A stretch of DNA of 64,000 bases from Fistularia commersonii (GCA_037954325.1 JBBMNZ010000007.1:6385001-6449000); one strand, 5' to 3'; counted from the first letter of the stretch, positions 1 through 12,262 are shown. The notes: generated by a model from the letters alone, not told the origin. Made by a program: numbers and translations.

Positions 1-210
1 CCGCCCCCGTCGTTTGTTTCCCTGTGGATACCAGGTCGTTTTCAGGCGTACTCAAACAAAGATGACTACAGTGAATGGTTAGCTTCTGGGATGAATGGCC
101 GGCCTTATCTGCAGCGTGCAGGCCATGGTATGGCGGCAGCACATGTGCTGATGACAGCCGAACAGTGGACAGACTCTGGCGCCGTACAATATCTCCAACC
201 GTGCACCTGT

Positions 211-228
211 CCCCCCCCCCCCCCCCCC
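211..228. repeat. poly-C run
   Basis: Eighteen consecutive C, followed by a C-rich tract to about 265. Confidence 0.9.
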
Positions 229-1068
229 TACCCGCACCCCACCCCCACTCCAGCCCACCCAACAACATCTGCGAGAACTCACAATTAAACAATGACGCTT
301 TTTTTTTTTCACCTGCAAATACAGTATGCCGGCTATATATACCACAAAAAGAAGACGCTAAAAGGTAAGCCGATCGTAAGCAGGACCTAATCCCGGTGAC
401 CTCGGAGATGTCAAGGAATACTTCAGCCACCTGCCTGCGACCCCCTACCCGCTCTCGGTGGCTTTGTCGAGGATGTGTTTGCCCCTGAGCTGCCCCGGGC
501 TCAACCTGTTTGCTCTCGCGGACGGAGGGAGGGATAAAGGGACGTTGGGAGAGGGAGAGGCGAGGAGACTCTTCATTTGTGCGGCATCATTCAGGCCTGC
601 AGGCTTTGACAAATGGAGGCAATAAAGGAGCAAGGCCTGGCAGGGGCTCAATTAACCATTAGTGGGGCTGGAGATGAGGGGGACACGGACCAGGGCCCCG
701 CCCCTGGAAAGAAGGAACAAGCGAACCGCAGAGAGGGGGAGGTCTAGCAATTTGTTCAGCTGTCTATCTATCCGTCAGAACAGACTTGGCCACTATCTTT
801 CCTTCGTGTTGACCTTGTCTTTCTCCTCTGGGGTCAACTGCGACAGGTGAAGAGCATTTCCTCGAGCGTCTCAAGGGCGCTCCCGATCGTGTGACGCGCC
901 GCTCGAGTCGCCGCCGGAGTCGGAAAATGATCCTTTCCGACAAAACGTCCACCCAGGCACATCTCCCATTCAACCCCGATACTACTTCAGCCAAGCGCAC
1001 ATCATTATGGCACACATGCTAGTGCAAACACACCATAACTTATGCAGAGCCAAAAAGCCAACAGTGCT

Positions 1069-1075
1069 TCTTTTT

Positions 1076-1106
<31 letters not shown>

Positions 1107-1110
1107 GGGG
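1069..1110. repeat. poly-T then poly-G homopolymer block
   Basis: About 17 T followed directly by 25 G (1086-1110). Exact length should be treated with caution in any assembly. Confidence 0.9.
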
Positions 1111-1688
1111 TACAATCCTAGCACTGCTATCCATTCCCAGTGACAGTCATTTGTGTACCTTACACTCTCAGCACCAGCTAGCTACCGCTATTCAAATTCA
1201 AATTTGAACCCAGTGGGGGACAATGGTTGGGGATCCACTAAGAGCAATTAGCAGTGGACTCCTCCAGTGTCTGGCCCAGAGACTTTTAGCCCTGTGGTTC
1301 CATCATGCAGAGGCACTGACCCCTTTCAGATGAACGAAAGGAGAAAGAGAAAAAGGGCGCAGGAGAAAAAAAGAAGGCGGGGGGCTGCCTAGCGACGTTG
1401 AAATGAGGAGGGGAGTCGATTGGCAGGGTTTGGACAGCGTGTTGGTTTTCCTCTCCCGACTTTACACTACCAGACAAGAGGTGGAGTGTGATGGAGGGGT
1501 GCGCGGCTGCGGTGTCAACACACAATGCAACGGAGTCCCCGTTGTTGTCGGGCCCCAGATGTGAAGCCACACTCCCGGAGCGCCACAGAAAGAATAACAT
1601 ACGCACGAGAAACTGCAAGTACTTGCGGACGAGGAGGTGCTTTCTGGGGCCAGAAGGCAAGTAGATGCACAGAACAAGTACATGTAGC

Positions 1689-1690
<2 letters not shown>

Positions 1691-1741
<51 letters not shown>
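1691..1741. repeat. (TG)n microsatellite
   Basis: About 25 uninterrupted TG units. Confidence 0.95.
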
Positions 1742-1744
<3 letters not shown>

Positions 1745-2745
1745 GGTGAAAGAGATGGAGCAAAAGAAAGCTGGACAGAGGGGAATGGGTGTAGGCTGCC
1801 AGCTGAGAGATCATCCTGACAAGTATGCTCATGAGGGTACGCGCAGGACTGGAGGTATCATTCAGAAGTGACTTGACTCTTCACTCATGTTAAGGAGTTC
1901 ACTGTCCAATAAGATACTTGTTGTTCTGGCGTGAACTCCGGCTGCCCACCATGAGTCGGGGGGCTTCCCGGGGTGTTTTTCCCCCTGTTCCTGCCACGAC
2001 AGGAGAACACGCCGCGCATCTTCGTGGGCCTCTGATGGGGCCTCTTTAGCCGCATCTTTGCCCTCCCTCGAGGTCAAACGTGGGGCGCGGCGATAAAAGC
2101 TGAACCTCTGACACCCGTCCCAAAGAAGGAGACGGTTCATTGTGTCGGGACAGATAGCAGACACAATGCGCCCCAGTCTGAGTCCTGTTCTCGCCAGACG
2201 CGGCGCTTCTTTTCTCGGCTTTGGGCGGCGGCTTGTAGTGATTCTCCTTTATGGTTGGCTAGTGACCCCGTAATCACCCGAGGGTGCCCCCCCCCCTTTA
2301 TTGGATTTTTGTCCAAATTTCATATCAATGCAAATGAGGTTGAAGGAGTTCATCCAAGAACACTTTGGGGAGATTATTTGAAGGATGACATTCATCCACA
2401 GGCGAGATGTTTGGAAGATGCAGATTCTAAACGCGGCTGGATGGAGAATCCTGGGTGTCACCGAGCGTTTACTGACCGGACCAGGACCAGACCGGAGCAT
2501 TGCTGCTTTCCCCTACAACTGCTGCTATTGACGTGGATATCAGGCTATTGCTAGTACTTTGCTAGTGAAAACAAGTATATGCGAGTCACAGTTTCGGGGG
2601 CGACACCCTCAATTTGCTTACGAGTCAGCTTTCTTTTGGGGAAAGCATACAGTTAGCCGTAGCCTAGCCCCTAGTGATGCTGTCAAAGGCTTACTCTGCT
2701 GAGGGATATACCACGGTATGTCATTTGTACGGCACCAAAGCACAT

Positions 2746-3120
2746 CAGAGTTGTCCCATGACCCTCTCCATGTGGAGCAGGTCTGGACCACACATCTCAA
2801 AATGATCTACAGAAACCCAACATCCCCCATGAGCAAGGACTTGCCGAGAGTGGCACAGAAAAGCTGCCCAGAAAAGGCAGACCTGGGCGGCCTTCTTTCT
2901 GGATTAGTTGGAGTAGAAACAGACGGAGAAGGACAGAGAAATACAAATTAAGAGTGTGATGGAGACAGGAGTGGTATGAGGACTGGGAGGGACCAGTGCA
3001 GATCGTCTCTTTCTGCCCCAACCGGTCGTGACAGAAGGGGGGGGGGGTTCTGTAGATCTTCCTCAAGAGTGGGATCCAGACCTGCTCTACATGGAAAGGA
3101 TCAGACAATATGATGGACTG
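2746..3120. mobile_element. non-autonomous element with long inverted repeats
   Basis: The arm at about 2746-2818 (CTCTCCATGTGGAGCAGGTC, then TGGACCACACATCTC and GATCTACAGAA) is the imperfect reverse complement of the arm at about 3045-3120 (TTCTGTAGATC, then CAGACCTGCTCTACATGGAA and TCAGACAATATGATGGACTGG). The 225-bp middle has no coding capacity. A single arm recurs at 25735-25850. The GAGCAGGTCTGGACCACACTCT word is a familiar interspersed teleost repeat; the superfamily is not determined. Confidence 0.65.
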
Positions 3121-3348
3121 GGAACTGTGTACTTTTTGTATGGATAGAAGTTCTTCCTGTAAACATACACTGGCCTTACAGCAGAAGCAGCTCAACACTT
3201 CCTCCTCAGTGGAGAATGGACTTTAACCGCAATTCCCAACCTTGTATTCTTGGGCGGGCGCCGCATCCCCGCACTTTGTTTTAACTAAAGTCTTCGAGCC
3301 ACAGAGGATTTTCAAAAAGGCTGCCATTAATCAAAAAGGGATTGAACT

Positions 3349-3350
<2 letters not shown>

Positions 3351-3388
<38 letters not shown>
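3351..3388. repeat. (GT)n microsatellite
   Basis: 19 GT units. Confidence 0.95.
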
Positions 3389-3391
<3 letters not shown>

Positions 3392-3490
3392 AGTGTACGT
3401 ATGTCACAGCTGAGCTCTCTCAACCTTGGACACAGAAGCTCAAATAGAGCAGCAGGTGTGAACGCCTCTGGGGTTTGTTAGATGAGCTGA

Positions 3491-3492
<2 letters not shown>

Positions 3493-3544
<52 letters not shown>
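3493..3544. repeat. (CA)n microsatellite
   Basis: About 26 CA units, 105 bp after the GT array at 3351-3388 and in the opposite phase, so the two could pair as a hairpin. Confidence 0.95.
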
Positions 3545-3546
<2 letters not shown>

Positions 3547-3900
3547 AATGCATACATATAATTTCAGGGCACATTACACCAACTTGTGAAGGTTAACCCT
3601 ATCCATATCCACCTTTCCCAACAGTCGTGGAACCAATCCAAGTAAATGGAAGAATATATATAATTGTATATATGTTTATATATATTTACACATGGGAACT
3701 TTCATTTGCTGTGAAAACGAAACCGACGCGTGTCGGCGCAACTCTGCGAATACCTGTGTGACGCGTAACTTGTTGGCTTGCTCATAATCACCACCCCTTA
3801 CTCACACCTCCGTCTTCTTCCAAAGACCCCCAGGGGCCTTTCCTTCACCGAACCAGGTGGTTGTATGAAAAGAAAAACAACAAGAGGGAGATTAGACAGA

Positions 3901-3906
3901 CACACA

Positions 3907-3948
<42 letters not shown>
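3901..3948. repeat. (CA)n microsatellite
   Basis: About 24 units with one interruption (CACTCA). Confidence 0.95.
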
Positions 3949-3949
<1 letters not shown>

Positions 3950-4596
3950 CTCATCACTTTTGCAGGAGCGGAGGCCTGCCTCGCACAGCTGTGGCTCTCG
4001 CCTTTACCATCTAATAACCATGACCTTCACGCTCTGCCTGTCAGACCTTTATTACTGCCTGCCAGGGAAAGAGAGAGAGAGGGATGCCATAAAAGGTCAC
4101 AGATGGGTGTGGGACAACGCTGCTAACCGACGGAGGGGTTTTTGCATACCACCACTCGCCACCGATGACTTCAATGACCGGAGATTTGACCGTCGTCCAG
4201 GACGTCCGACGCACCCAAGGTCAACAGATGTGCTGTCGGAGACGCCTCCGCTGCGAATCCGCGCATTTGCGCAGAAAAAAAAAAAAAAAAAAACCCTCTC
4301 GCTTACGGCCTAAAAATAATATCTAGGTTACGGTGCCCTGCCAAAAACCCCAAATACAACAGCGTCTCAGGAAAAACAGTCTCCCCGCCGCGTTGCCACG
4401 GCGACCGACCACAAGCGCAAGTCAGATAGGGGTGAGTGGTCAAACTAGCAGTCAGGCCGTGTTGTCTCCTTGACTATAATAGGTCTAAAGTACAGCCTTG
4501 GTGTAACCAGCCGCAGATGTGTTGAAGATAGTGGCTTTGCACGAGGAGGTCGGGGCGAGGGCATCTGATGAGCCTGGGTTGAGCGGGGGGCGGCTA

Positions 4597-5343
4597 TCAG
4601 CGCCCGTCACACGACAGATCGGCGCTTTGAAGGCGCCGGGGCGACCGCTGCGAAGCGAAGCCCCCCTCCGGAGAGTCTTTGTTATACCTTCTAGGAGACC
4701 CGGACGAGACGTCTGCTGCTATGGTTGATCTGCACTGCAGCTTTTTGAGGGATGGAGTTGCGGCAGTTCCGTTACGCTCCACTGATTTCATCAGGGGGGG
4801 GGTCGGAGGGTCGCTCGCAAGGCAAGGCAAAAGCAATTTCGAACACGACCTTCCATTTGAAACGACCGATGTGATTGACAGGCTGAGCAAAGTACTGGGA
4901 TTGTTAGCACTCGCGGCTAGTGCCAACAGGCGTAGGTAAAAGGGAAGCTGTAAGTCTACAGCTCCGTTGAGACAATAGTGTCCCATCGTTTTGGAAGCCA
5001 CCTCCGTGCGCGGGAGGCCGTAGGAAACAACTAGCAACGCTGCAGTACACCTTCCAGGCCAGTGGTCAGTGCTGCGATTTTGTGATGTGCTGAAAAAACA
5101 GGCGCCTGCAAAGGGACACTCCCCGTAGTGGCACCGTTGTTCAACCGACTCGTCCGGAGAACTGCAAGAAGGTAAAGTAAGCCCACGCTTTGCTGGAGAA
5201 GCATTGGAAGACTCAATGAGGAGCATGAACAGAACTCTGGAGTCGGCCATTGTTGTTGCGGTTGGTGAACCCGCGCTCTTTGCGAGCATACCCGGTTTGC
5301 GTTGTGTTTTCAAATCTTTCCGCTCCGGACCACTTTTCTGCAT
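4597..5343 (-). CDS. unidentified open reading frame, 248 codons
   Basis: Open from an ATG at 5343 to a stop at 4597, unusually long for this non-coding neighbourhood. The translation has a second in-frame Met (MADSRVLFMLLIESSN), seven or eight Cys in the first half and several leucine-rich stretches (LRLLALAASANNPSTLLSLS). I recognise no domain, membrane topology or family and see no supporting splice sites. It may be part of an old transposon or a chance frame in CpG-containing DNA. A plus-strand frame at 5250-5747 overlaps its 5' end and is equally unidentified. Confidence 0.2.
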   Translation of the reverse strand: MQKSGPERKDLKTQRKPGMLAKSAGSPTATTMADSRVLFMLLIESSNASPAKRGLTLPSCSSPDESVEQRCHYGECPFAGACFFSTSQNRSTDHWPGRCTAALLVVSYGLPRTEVASKTMGHYCLNGAVDLQLPFYLRLLALAASANNPSTLLSLSITSVVSNGRSCSKLLLPCLASDPPTPPLMKSVERNGTAATPSLKKLQCRSTIAADVSSGSPRRYNKDSPEGGFASQRSPRRLQSADLSCDGR

Positions 5344-5749
5344 CGTCGTGTTTTCAGCCAAATTTGTTGTCCCGTAAACGGGGCTCAGTTGCCAGGGATT
5401 GGGATCACAGAGGAGGAAGAGGATCCAAAGGATCCAGAGGCAACATCAATCAACCTTCTGCCACTGGAGAGACGTTCACCGTTGCCACTTTGAATTCCGG
5501 AAATTGGACGGAGATTCGACACATCCCATTCCCATCCTGTCGACTCGCGCAATTAATGGGCGTAGCATCCACTGGTGTTGGTGTGCCAGTGGCTCACATA
5601 CCTTGGACTGTTGACAAATATGTCAAGAACATTGCCTCCAAGTGTAATAACACAATAAAGGGAATGTCATCTGTTTGGAGAGCTCGTGTAGTAAACATGA
5701 CCGCTCCAGACATTCTGTGCAGAACTTTTTCCTCATCGTCAGCATGACT

Positions 5750-8519
5750 CAGATCGACGAGAGTGACGAGCACTCAAAATCCCCGCGGTCCACTGAACCC
5801 CGCATGAGATATTTTTTTTTTTTTTGTACTCCAAGATAAAGAAATCAGTCTGCCCAGTTTACGACACGCGGTAATACTGCAGAAATAAATCAACTCGAGA
5901 GGAGAAACGCGCGGTTCCGTGTCCTCGCTTTACGGCATACAATTAAGGGCCCTCCCCTCCCTTCCCCGTTCCCCCGAGGGACACGGAGAGCTGTGCAGTG
6001 AGCTAAGTGTCAGCAGCCCCAGGCATGGAAACCGCGTTCTCCTCCAGGTAGAGAGTTGAGCCAAGGTTGAGCTCCACTGAAACCCGACAGGTTACAACAC
6101 ATGGTCTCCTTTAATGGTTTCGTGCAGCTGCGGGGGGAAGAGCAGATGCCGTTTGGCAGGAGTCGAGCTAAAAAATTCCCAGTGGCAAATTTACGTGGAC
6201 TCGGAGCAGAAAACAGCCGCCCAGCTGACTGAACGTACAGGGAACAGAACGGGCGAAGCGGAGAACTCAGACCGGGTGTACCGCAGAACTCAGACCGGGT
6301 GTACCGCAGAACTCGAATCAAGAGATAGTAGTATACGGAGTAGAACGGTGGCGGTACTCCGAGAGCGACCCTCCCTCTGCATCGAGTCCCGGTACAGTCG
6401 GTACTCCTTTGAGTACAAGTACTTCTTTTCCCAGGTACTGGAGTGACTAAGTCATCCTGTCAGCCAGGGTCGGAGGCGGGGGGCTCCCCGGCGAGCCTCG
6501 CAGCTGCGCTACTGACAGATTGGTGCAGGGCAGCGTGCCGGCGGCCTCTCCAGACCCGGGCACATCAAAGCTAGCGGCGCCGCGACAAGCCCCGACCACC
6601 CCCTCCACGGCACGCCGGGGGCACCGCCGCCGACCCCACCCCCCGGTAGCTCTCCAGCCGGCCACTTCAAAAGGACGTTTTAGGGGCGCATCGCAGATTC
6701 CCATCAAAGGGCTGCAGACGAAGCGCTCGCCCACGCAAGCGAGTCAGCCAAGGAAATATGATTAAAAGCACATTATTGAAGGGGTGGGGCGGCGGCGGCG
6801 GCGGTGGGGGAGGGTTAGCAAGAATGGAGAAAAACGGACAAGATATCAGCCGGCCCGGGGATCAGCCTCGGCCGTTCTCGCAAAAGTCCGCGCCCTCTTT
6901 TCTCGCAGCGCAGACTTTTCCTTATGTCAGACGATTATACTTCTTCTTTAATCTCTCTCTTTCTAACAAATGCTTACTCTGTTTCCTCCAGCCTCCCCCT
7001 TCCCATCCCCCCATCCCCAATCCCCTCCCCTACCCCTTTGAGGTCACCCCTTTAGGTCATTTAATATAAGCTACTGGCTACACAGGCGATTCACACCTGA
7101 AATTGCCCGTCAGGGGCAGCGAGCGCCCCTGAATGGTGGCATTGTTGTCTCCGTGGGGGGGCTCAGACAGCAGCGCAGCAGCCCGCGGCCACAATGGGGG
7201 CCTTAAGGGCCAGAATAATTTGACTAAACGCATGGGATTTGCGAGTGTGGATTATCACCATTCAGCCACGCAAACCGGGGCCGACCAATCAACCCTACCC
7301 AAAGTGGCCGGATAAACCAAAAGTGCTTATTTCACTCGGTTGAGACAGTAACCAGGTCCCCCCCGGCGGACCCGGGTCCCGTGGTTACCCTTAATAAAGC
7401 CGTACTAAACCAGGAGAAACGCGTTCTGTTCGCCTATTGTGCGCTTGTTTGCAGATGATGCGCTCCTTTGGCGCGCGCAAATTTTCCATTCATTTCACGC
7501 CCTGCCCCGCGTCATCATCCGACCCGGCACGTCGATGTCGGGGTATCTGCTGGCACGGCCGGTGCCGCCCAGGATTTTCTTCTCCTTCTTTATGTTTTTT
7601 TTTTTTCGTGCCGGTGATAGCTACGCTCCCATTATCCCGCCTCATTAACGCGGATGTCCAAAACGTCAGAAGAATGTTTTATGGGCTGTTGAGAAATCAC
7701 TCCCAGCACAAGTCACCCAGTCTTCTGCCATCCGGAGAGGACGGGGGGGGGAGGGAGATAAGGGGTTTATATTCTTAGAGGGTGGGGGGTGCAGGCAGCC
7801 TTTAGAAGAGCTTAGGGCCCAGTGTGGCGAATTAAATAGAATGCCCAGACAGAATTAGTTCCAAGGCAGACTGGGTCCATTCTACCCAACTCAACAATTA
7901 GACGGATTAACCATAATAACTCGGCCTGCGCTGGTGCGACTGCATTATGGTTGCCCCCGGCGCCCAGGAGGGTGCTGCGCGCTAACGTGCATGCGACGCG
8001 GCGGTTGGCATACGCTAACCGCACCTGGCTGCGAGTCGGGGTCGCGATTCGACGCTCCTGAACCGACCGCAGATGGGAGGGTGGAACCCTCCGTCTCCCC
8101 CCTCCGCAATCCACCTGTGTTTAAAAAAAAAGCTCTTTGTCGGCGCCTCCTAATTCGATCCGACGCACCCGACACATGTGGAACGGCTCAGCGGGGCGAG
8201 GAGGAGCGCCAAAGGCCTCGGCTCACCTCGCGCACACCGGCGCCGACCTTCGCCGCCTCTTCGTCTTCTTGACGGCACGCAGCTGTCTTCTACCGCACGG
8301 CAGAGTGATCTTCCGTGACCTTCTACCCGAAGCGACGACCCCCGCGAACTCTGTGCACTTCAACTCAAGCCTCAGCACAGATCCTGGGGATGTAGAACAC
8401 CCGATATTTATATTTGCCGTATATACACCAATTACGGCGTGACCTTTTGACAGACGACTGAACTGCTTTTTCACAGAACCGCTTTGTTTTCGGCTCGGGG
8501 TTTATAGAAGGGCGAGTCT
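5750..8519. other. non-coding stretch, nothing identified
   Basis: Apart from the 23-bp tandem repeat, a poly-T run (5813-5825) and a C-rich tract (6990-7035), I see no gene, RNA or mobile element. Frames up to about 110 codons show no protein-like composition. Confidence 0.5.
6257..6312. repeat. short tandem repeat, 23-bp unit
   Basis: The unit AGAACTCAGACCGGGTGTAC (plus CGC) is present in two full copies and a partial third. Confidence 0.8.
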
Positions 8520-8850
8520 GTTCATTCATTCATTTCTTTCTCCAAACCGCTCCAAGGGTCGCAGGGGACCGGAGTCCGTCCCTGCTGTCATTGGACAAGA
8601 GGCAGGGTTCACCCTGGACCAATCACAGGGCCGCATACAGACTCATCCAACCATTCACACGTCTGGATAATGTAAGGTCTCCGCTGAACTTCCTGCATGC
8701 ATTCGGACTGCGGGACGCAGAGGAACTCTACGGAACTCCACACGGGAAGGCCCGCTGTGGGAGTCCGACCCGCGGGTGCACGTGGACGAGCATCAAACGG
8801 GCGTGGGCACAATCCGCGGAGGTGTTTGACATCGAGTGGGTTTAAATGCA
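8520..8850 (+). repeat. teleost interspersed repeat, copy A
   Basis: Starts in CATTCATTCATT, then GGTCGCAGGGG, AAGAGGCAGGGTTCACCCTG, CATTCACACGTCTGGA and CCTGCATGCATTCGGACTG. This is the abundant fish repeat whose consensus runs from 'GGGTCGCGG..CTGGAGCC' through 'GTTTGGACTGTGGGAGGAAC' to 'GGGGAGAACATG'. It is non-coding; its class is uncertain. Confidence 0.65.
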
Positions 8851-9042
8851 CGGAAGCCGCCACCCCCCACCCACCTCCGACCCGCCCGAAAGGTTAGCTC
8901 CGCTGTGTGCTGACAGTAATTGGTGGTGGCAGGCAAGGTGTCTGCATAAGAGCCTGTCATAAGCAATCCACGGCCATGAGTGGGGCCTTGTGCTCGGACC
9001 CTAATCCGGCCAGAGGAGCCAAATACACCGGGGGAAGGGGCG

Positions 9043-9060
9043 GGGGGGGGGGGGGGGGGC
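9043..9060. repeat. poly-G run
   Basis: Uninterrupted G run in a G-rich context (GGGGAAGGGGCGGG before it). Confidence 0.85.
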
Positions 9061-10431
9061 TTCTCCGGCGACGGCGGTCAGACGGCGGAGTGCCGTCCCC
9101 TCCAGCCAGACGGCCGAGTGTTTGGGAAACAGGCTCATCAACGTCAAAGCCTTTTATTGCTTTGGCTTCCTGTTGCTTTGCCCCCTTTGCTCATGGGTTC
9201 GAGGGAAGCCCGCCCCCCCCCGTGACCTTTGCCGCGGGGGCGGGTTCGTTTCTCATCAGTCATAACCTTCAATCTTACTGAGCACGCTCAGAGGAGTCAC
9301 TTGTGTTTAGCTACAGCTAGCAGCCATTCCCGTGTTACACACATGCAATAAATATAAGAAAATCCTCACTTAAAAACTTAAGTTGACTTTGCCTGCAGGA
9401 TTGCCCCCTTGTGTGTGTTTGTGTGTGTGTGTGTGTGTTCTCCCGGAAAGTATGCATATTAACCATTTCCTGCTTTTGCCTCCGGAAACATCTACTCATT
9501 ATTTTGCAGCAGAATATGTAATAACTGTGTTATTAGCATGTTATAACAAAGCAGAGTCATTCAGCTCTGGTCTCCTGCGGCCCTCTGAGTACTTTTACTG
9601 CATTTCTATACACGGATACACAAAACCCCCACCTCTACCCCGCACCCTACAATTTAAGACGGTCCGTGCACTCCTTCCTTCCTGCAAGACGTGTCGTTAC
9701 AACCCGACTCCTGTGGATCGATCGGAGTCCCGAATGGAAACTCCGAGGCCGACTTGTTATTTACTCCAAGCCCAAGGGGCCAAAAATACCCGGGCGTGAG
9801 CGTTTGGCCGACGCACAAAATGTTAAATGCCGCCTGCCAAGTGGACTCATTGGTTAGAAGAGGACTCGCTACGCTTTGCCGCGTCCTCTGTCGTCTCTGC
9901 AAAGTCTGGACTCGTGCGGGACGTGGACTTTAGTTGCAGTTCCTAAGATGCCAATCCACGGGAGATAGAAAAATAAAGCATTGCAGAGCTAGAATTAGCT
10001 AACCAACGAGCTGTAGCGCACGGCTGTGAAAACCTACGACCGCAATAACACATTAGCAGCGAAGGTGCGTTAGCATCCGGAATTGACTTGGTTATTAGCG
10101 TGTGGCTATGGGCTACGCTAAAGGTCATGGCTACAGGCGTCGCAAGCTGGCCAATCGGAAGGCTGACCTCATGTAGCCTAGCGGCTCGTTTAGCGCTGAG
10201 CACGGCCCCAGTTCGCATCACCACGTGGAAGAGTTGAGGTGATCAGTGGTCCTTAGTTGATGGAGGTGGTGATTATGGGATGTTCTGGCTCAGGTCACGG
10301 AACGGGCGCATCTTCATCTGCGACTCTGGGGACGTCCTGGACGGCCGGAGCCAAAGCGCCGCGGGGGCGAAGCCGGCGCTCCCCTGCGCTACAATATCCT
10401 GTCCGGACTCATTCTGCTCTGCCCAGATCCG

Positions 10432-10452
10432 ACACACACACATACACACACG

Positions 10453-10482
<30 letters not shown>
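10432..10482. repeat. (CA)n microsatellite, interrupted
   Basis: CA units with CATA and CGCA interruptions. A smaller CA run lies at about 10610-10625. Confidence 0.9.
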
Positions 10483-10483
<1 letters not shown>

Positions 10484-10878
10484 CTGCCCTGGCTGTGTGT
10501 CACCCCACCACCACCACAAAACACAGCTTTCATTTTCACTGCTTCCAGCACACACCCCTGCAAACCTGTGGCTGTGAGTGTGTGAAGCATTAAATGCTTG
10601 CACGTGCACGCACACACACACACCACACATCACCCCCTCGCTGTGTAATAAAACAATAATAGAGTAGTAATACCATCACCTCACTCTCCTCTTCCTCCTG
10701 CTATTAAACCCTTTATATGCTCACACTCTTCCTCTGCAGAAAGTACGAACCTGGGAGGAGGGAGGAGGGTCTGCGTAAACAACCCGGCGTGAGGAGCTCT
10801 CCTTCCCGTAAGTAGCCGCTTAATATTACTCACAAACATGCATGCACACACACACACGCACACACACACAGGCGCAAG

Positions 10879-10918
10879 AAGAAAAAAAAAAGGAAAAAAA
10901 AAGGAAAAAAAAAAAAAA
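10879..10918. repeat. purine-rich A tract
   Basis: A runs broken only by GG pairs. Confidence 0.85.
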
Positions 10919-11036
10919 CTGGCCCCAGAGGCAGATACCTCACTTCCCAACACGGCTCGGTGTATTTCCTGAAACTGACAACTGGGGGGTTGGTGGGTTG
11001 ACCTACAGTCAGGAAAAATGTTGTAAATACAGGAGT

Positions 11037-11038
<2 letters not shown>

Positions 11039-11088
<50 letters not shown>
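11039..11088. repeat. (CA)n microsatellite
   Basis: 25 uninterrupted AC units. Confidence 0.95.
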
Positions 11089-11090
<2 letters not shown>

Positions 11091-11825
11091 ACTCTGATTG
11101 GGCTGCTTGTTTATCCCAAGAAATAAAACATCCAATTTTTTTCCACCCTTCCTTATCTCTGTGCAGAAAGTATAAATAAATGTTGTTTTTTTTTTTTTTT
11201 TTTTGTTTTGTTTTGTTTTAAAAAGCCCCCCCACCCCCACCCCGCCACCCGGACAGGGACATTTCCACTTCGGCTCAAGCCCGCTCTTATGGCTTCCTCC
11301 TCTGTGGAAATCACAGAGGCCGGGGTTTTGAATCTCCGCTAAAAAAGCACGGAGAACAAAAGGGTTGGGGGGGTGGAGGAGGCGATGCTGCAACAGCGCA
11401 GCCTGCTGGCCGGAGAGAACCGAGGGGGGGGGGGGGGGGTCGTCCGGCTCCATCCGGCTGAAATCCCTATGCAACTGTAATAACACTGTTATAACACGCC
11501 TGTGACACGTTAATTATTTCATTTCGGATTTATCTGGCATGTAGTTTTCCCGTCAGCCGTGTACAAATGATACTTCATTGTGTACTCCTGGAGGCCGGAG
11601 GGTTGGGTTTCAGGGGAGCGGCAATAACAGGGAGTATTTCTACTCTGGACACGGAAATACTGCAGTTTTCCGCTCTGGTACATTAAATCTGCAGGTGAGC
11701 CATGAAGTCACGTCAAAGGCCGAGGAAATGAAAAACTCATTATCCGGCTCCTGGAACTATTAGTTTGGATCTCAAAATATATGAAAATAGTCCAATTAAC
11801 ATGTAGATATAAATGTGAATAAATA

Positions 11826-12262
11826 TACCGTATTTTCTGGACTATTGAGCGCACCTGAATATAAGCAGCACCGGCTGAAGATAAACAATATGAGTATAAA
11901 TAGGCTGCAGTTTTTTCACTTTTAATTGAATACAGGCCATTAACATTCACAAATAGTAATGCCTTTTTTCCAAAGTGTGCCTGTAACGTGTCTGATGAGA
12001 AAAATGAATTATAAATAACAAGGATCCATCCATTTTCTATGGCTATCTGTCGCTATCTTTACCATTAAAGTTGTCTTCTTCGCTGTTGGAACTGAATGGC
12101 CTCAGAATTTCACAGTTTTCATCAGTCTGATGTGATGAGGCTGAAAGTTTTGCCGGCATGAAGCTTGTTAGACCAAAAAAAAAAAAAAACATAAATTAGC
12201 CGCATCATTGTTTAAGCCGCAGTGTTAAAAAGGAGTGGCTTAATAGTCCGGAAATTACTCTA
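11826..12262. mobile_element. MITE (non-autonomous DNA transposon) with terminal inverted repeats
   Basis: The left end CCGTATTTTCTGGACTATTG AGC and the right end GGCTTAATAGTCCGGAAAT are inverted copies of each other. Inside each end, matching GCACC..TATAAGC and TTAAGCCGC..TTAGCCGC words occur. The end sequence CGTATTTTCCGGACTATTAAG is a known widespread vertebrate MITE signature. The interior, about 430 bp, is A/T-rich with no open frame, so it depends on a transposase supplied elsewhere. Target-site duplication is unclear. Confidence 0.75.

Larger units (their letters stand above)
1..2745. other. non-coding, presumed kcnq1 intron 11 (distal part)
   Basis: No exon with splice signals and a recognisable product. 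It holds a poly-C run (211-228), a poly-T/poly-G block (1069-1110) and a GT array (1691-1741). Open frames here are short and driven by low-complexity DNA. Assignment to a kcnq1 intron is inference, because no later kcnq1 exon is seen. Confidence 0.5.

Noticed and set aside
10681..11486. Long minus-strand frames of 135 and 218 codons
   Set aside because: They run through a CA microsatellite, A-rich and T-rich tracts and translate to CVCVCV and poly-K/F/P; no splice or family support.
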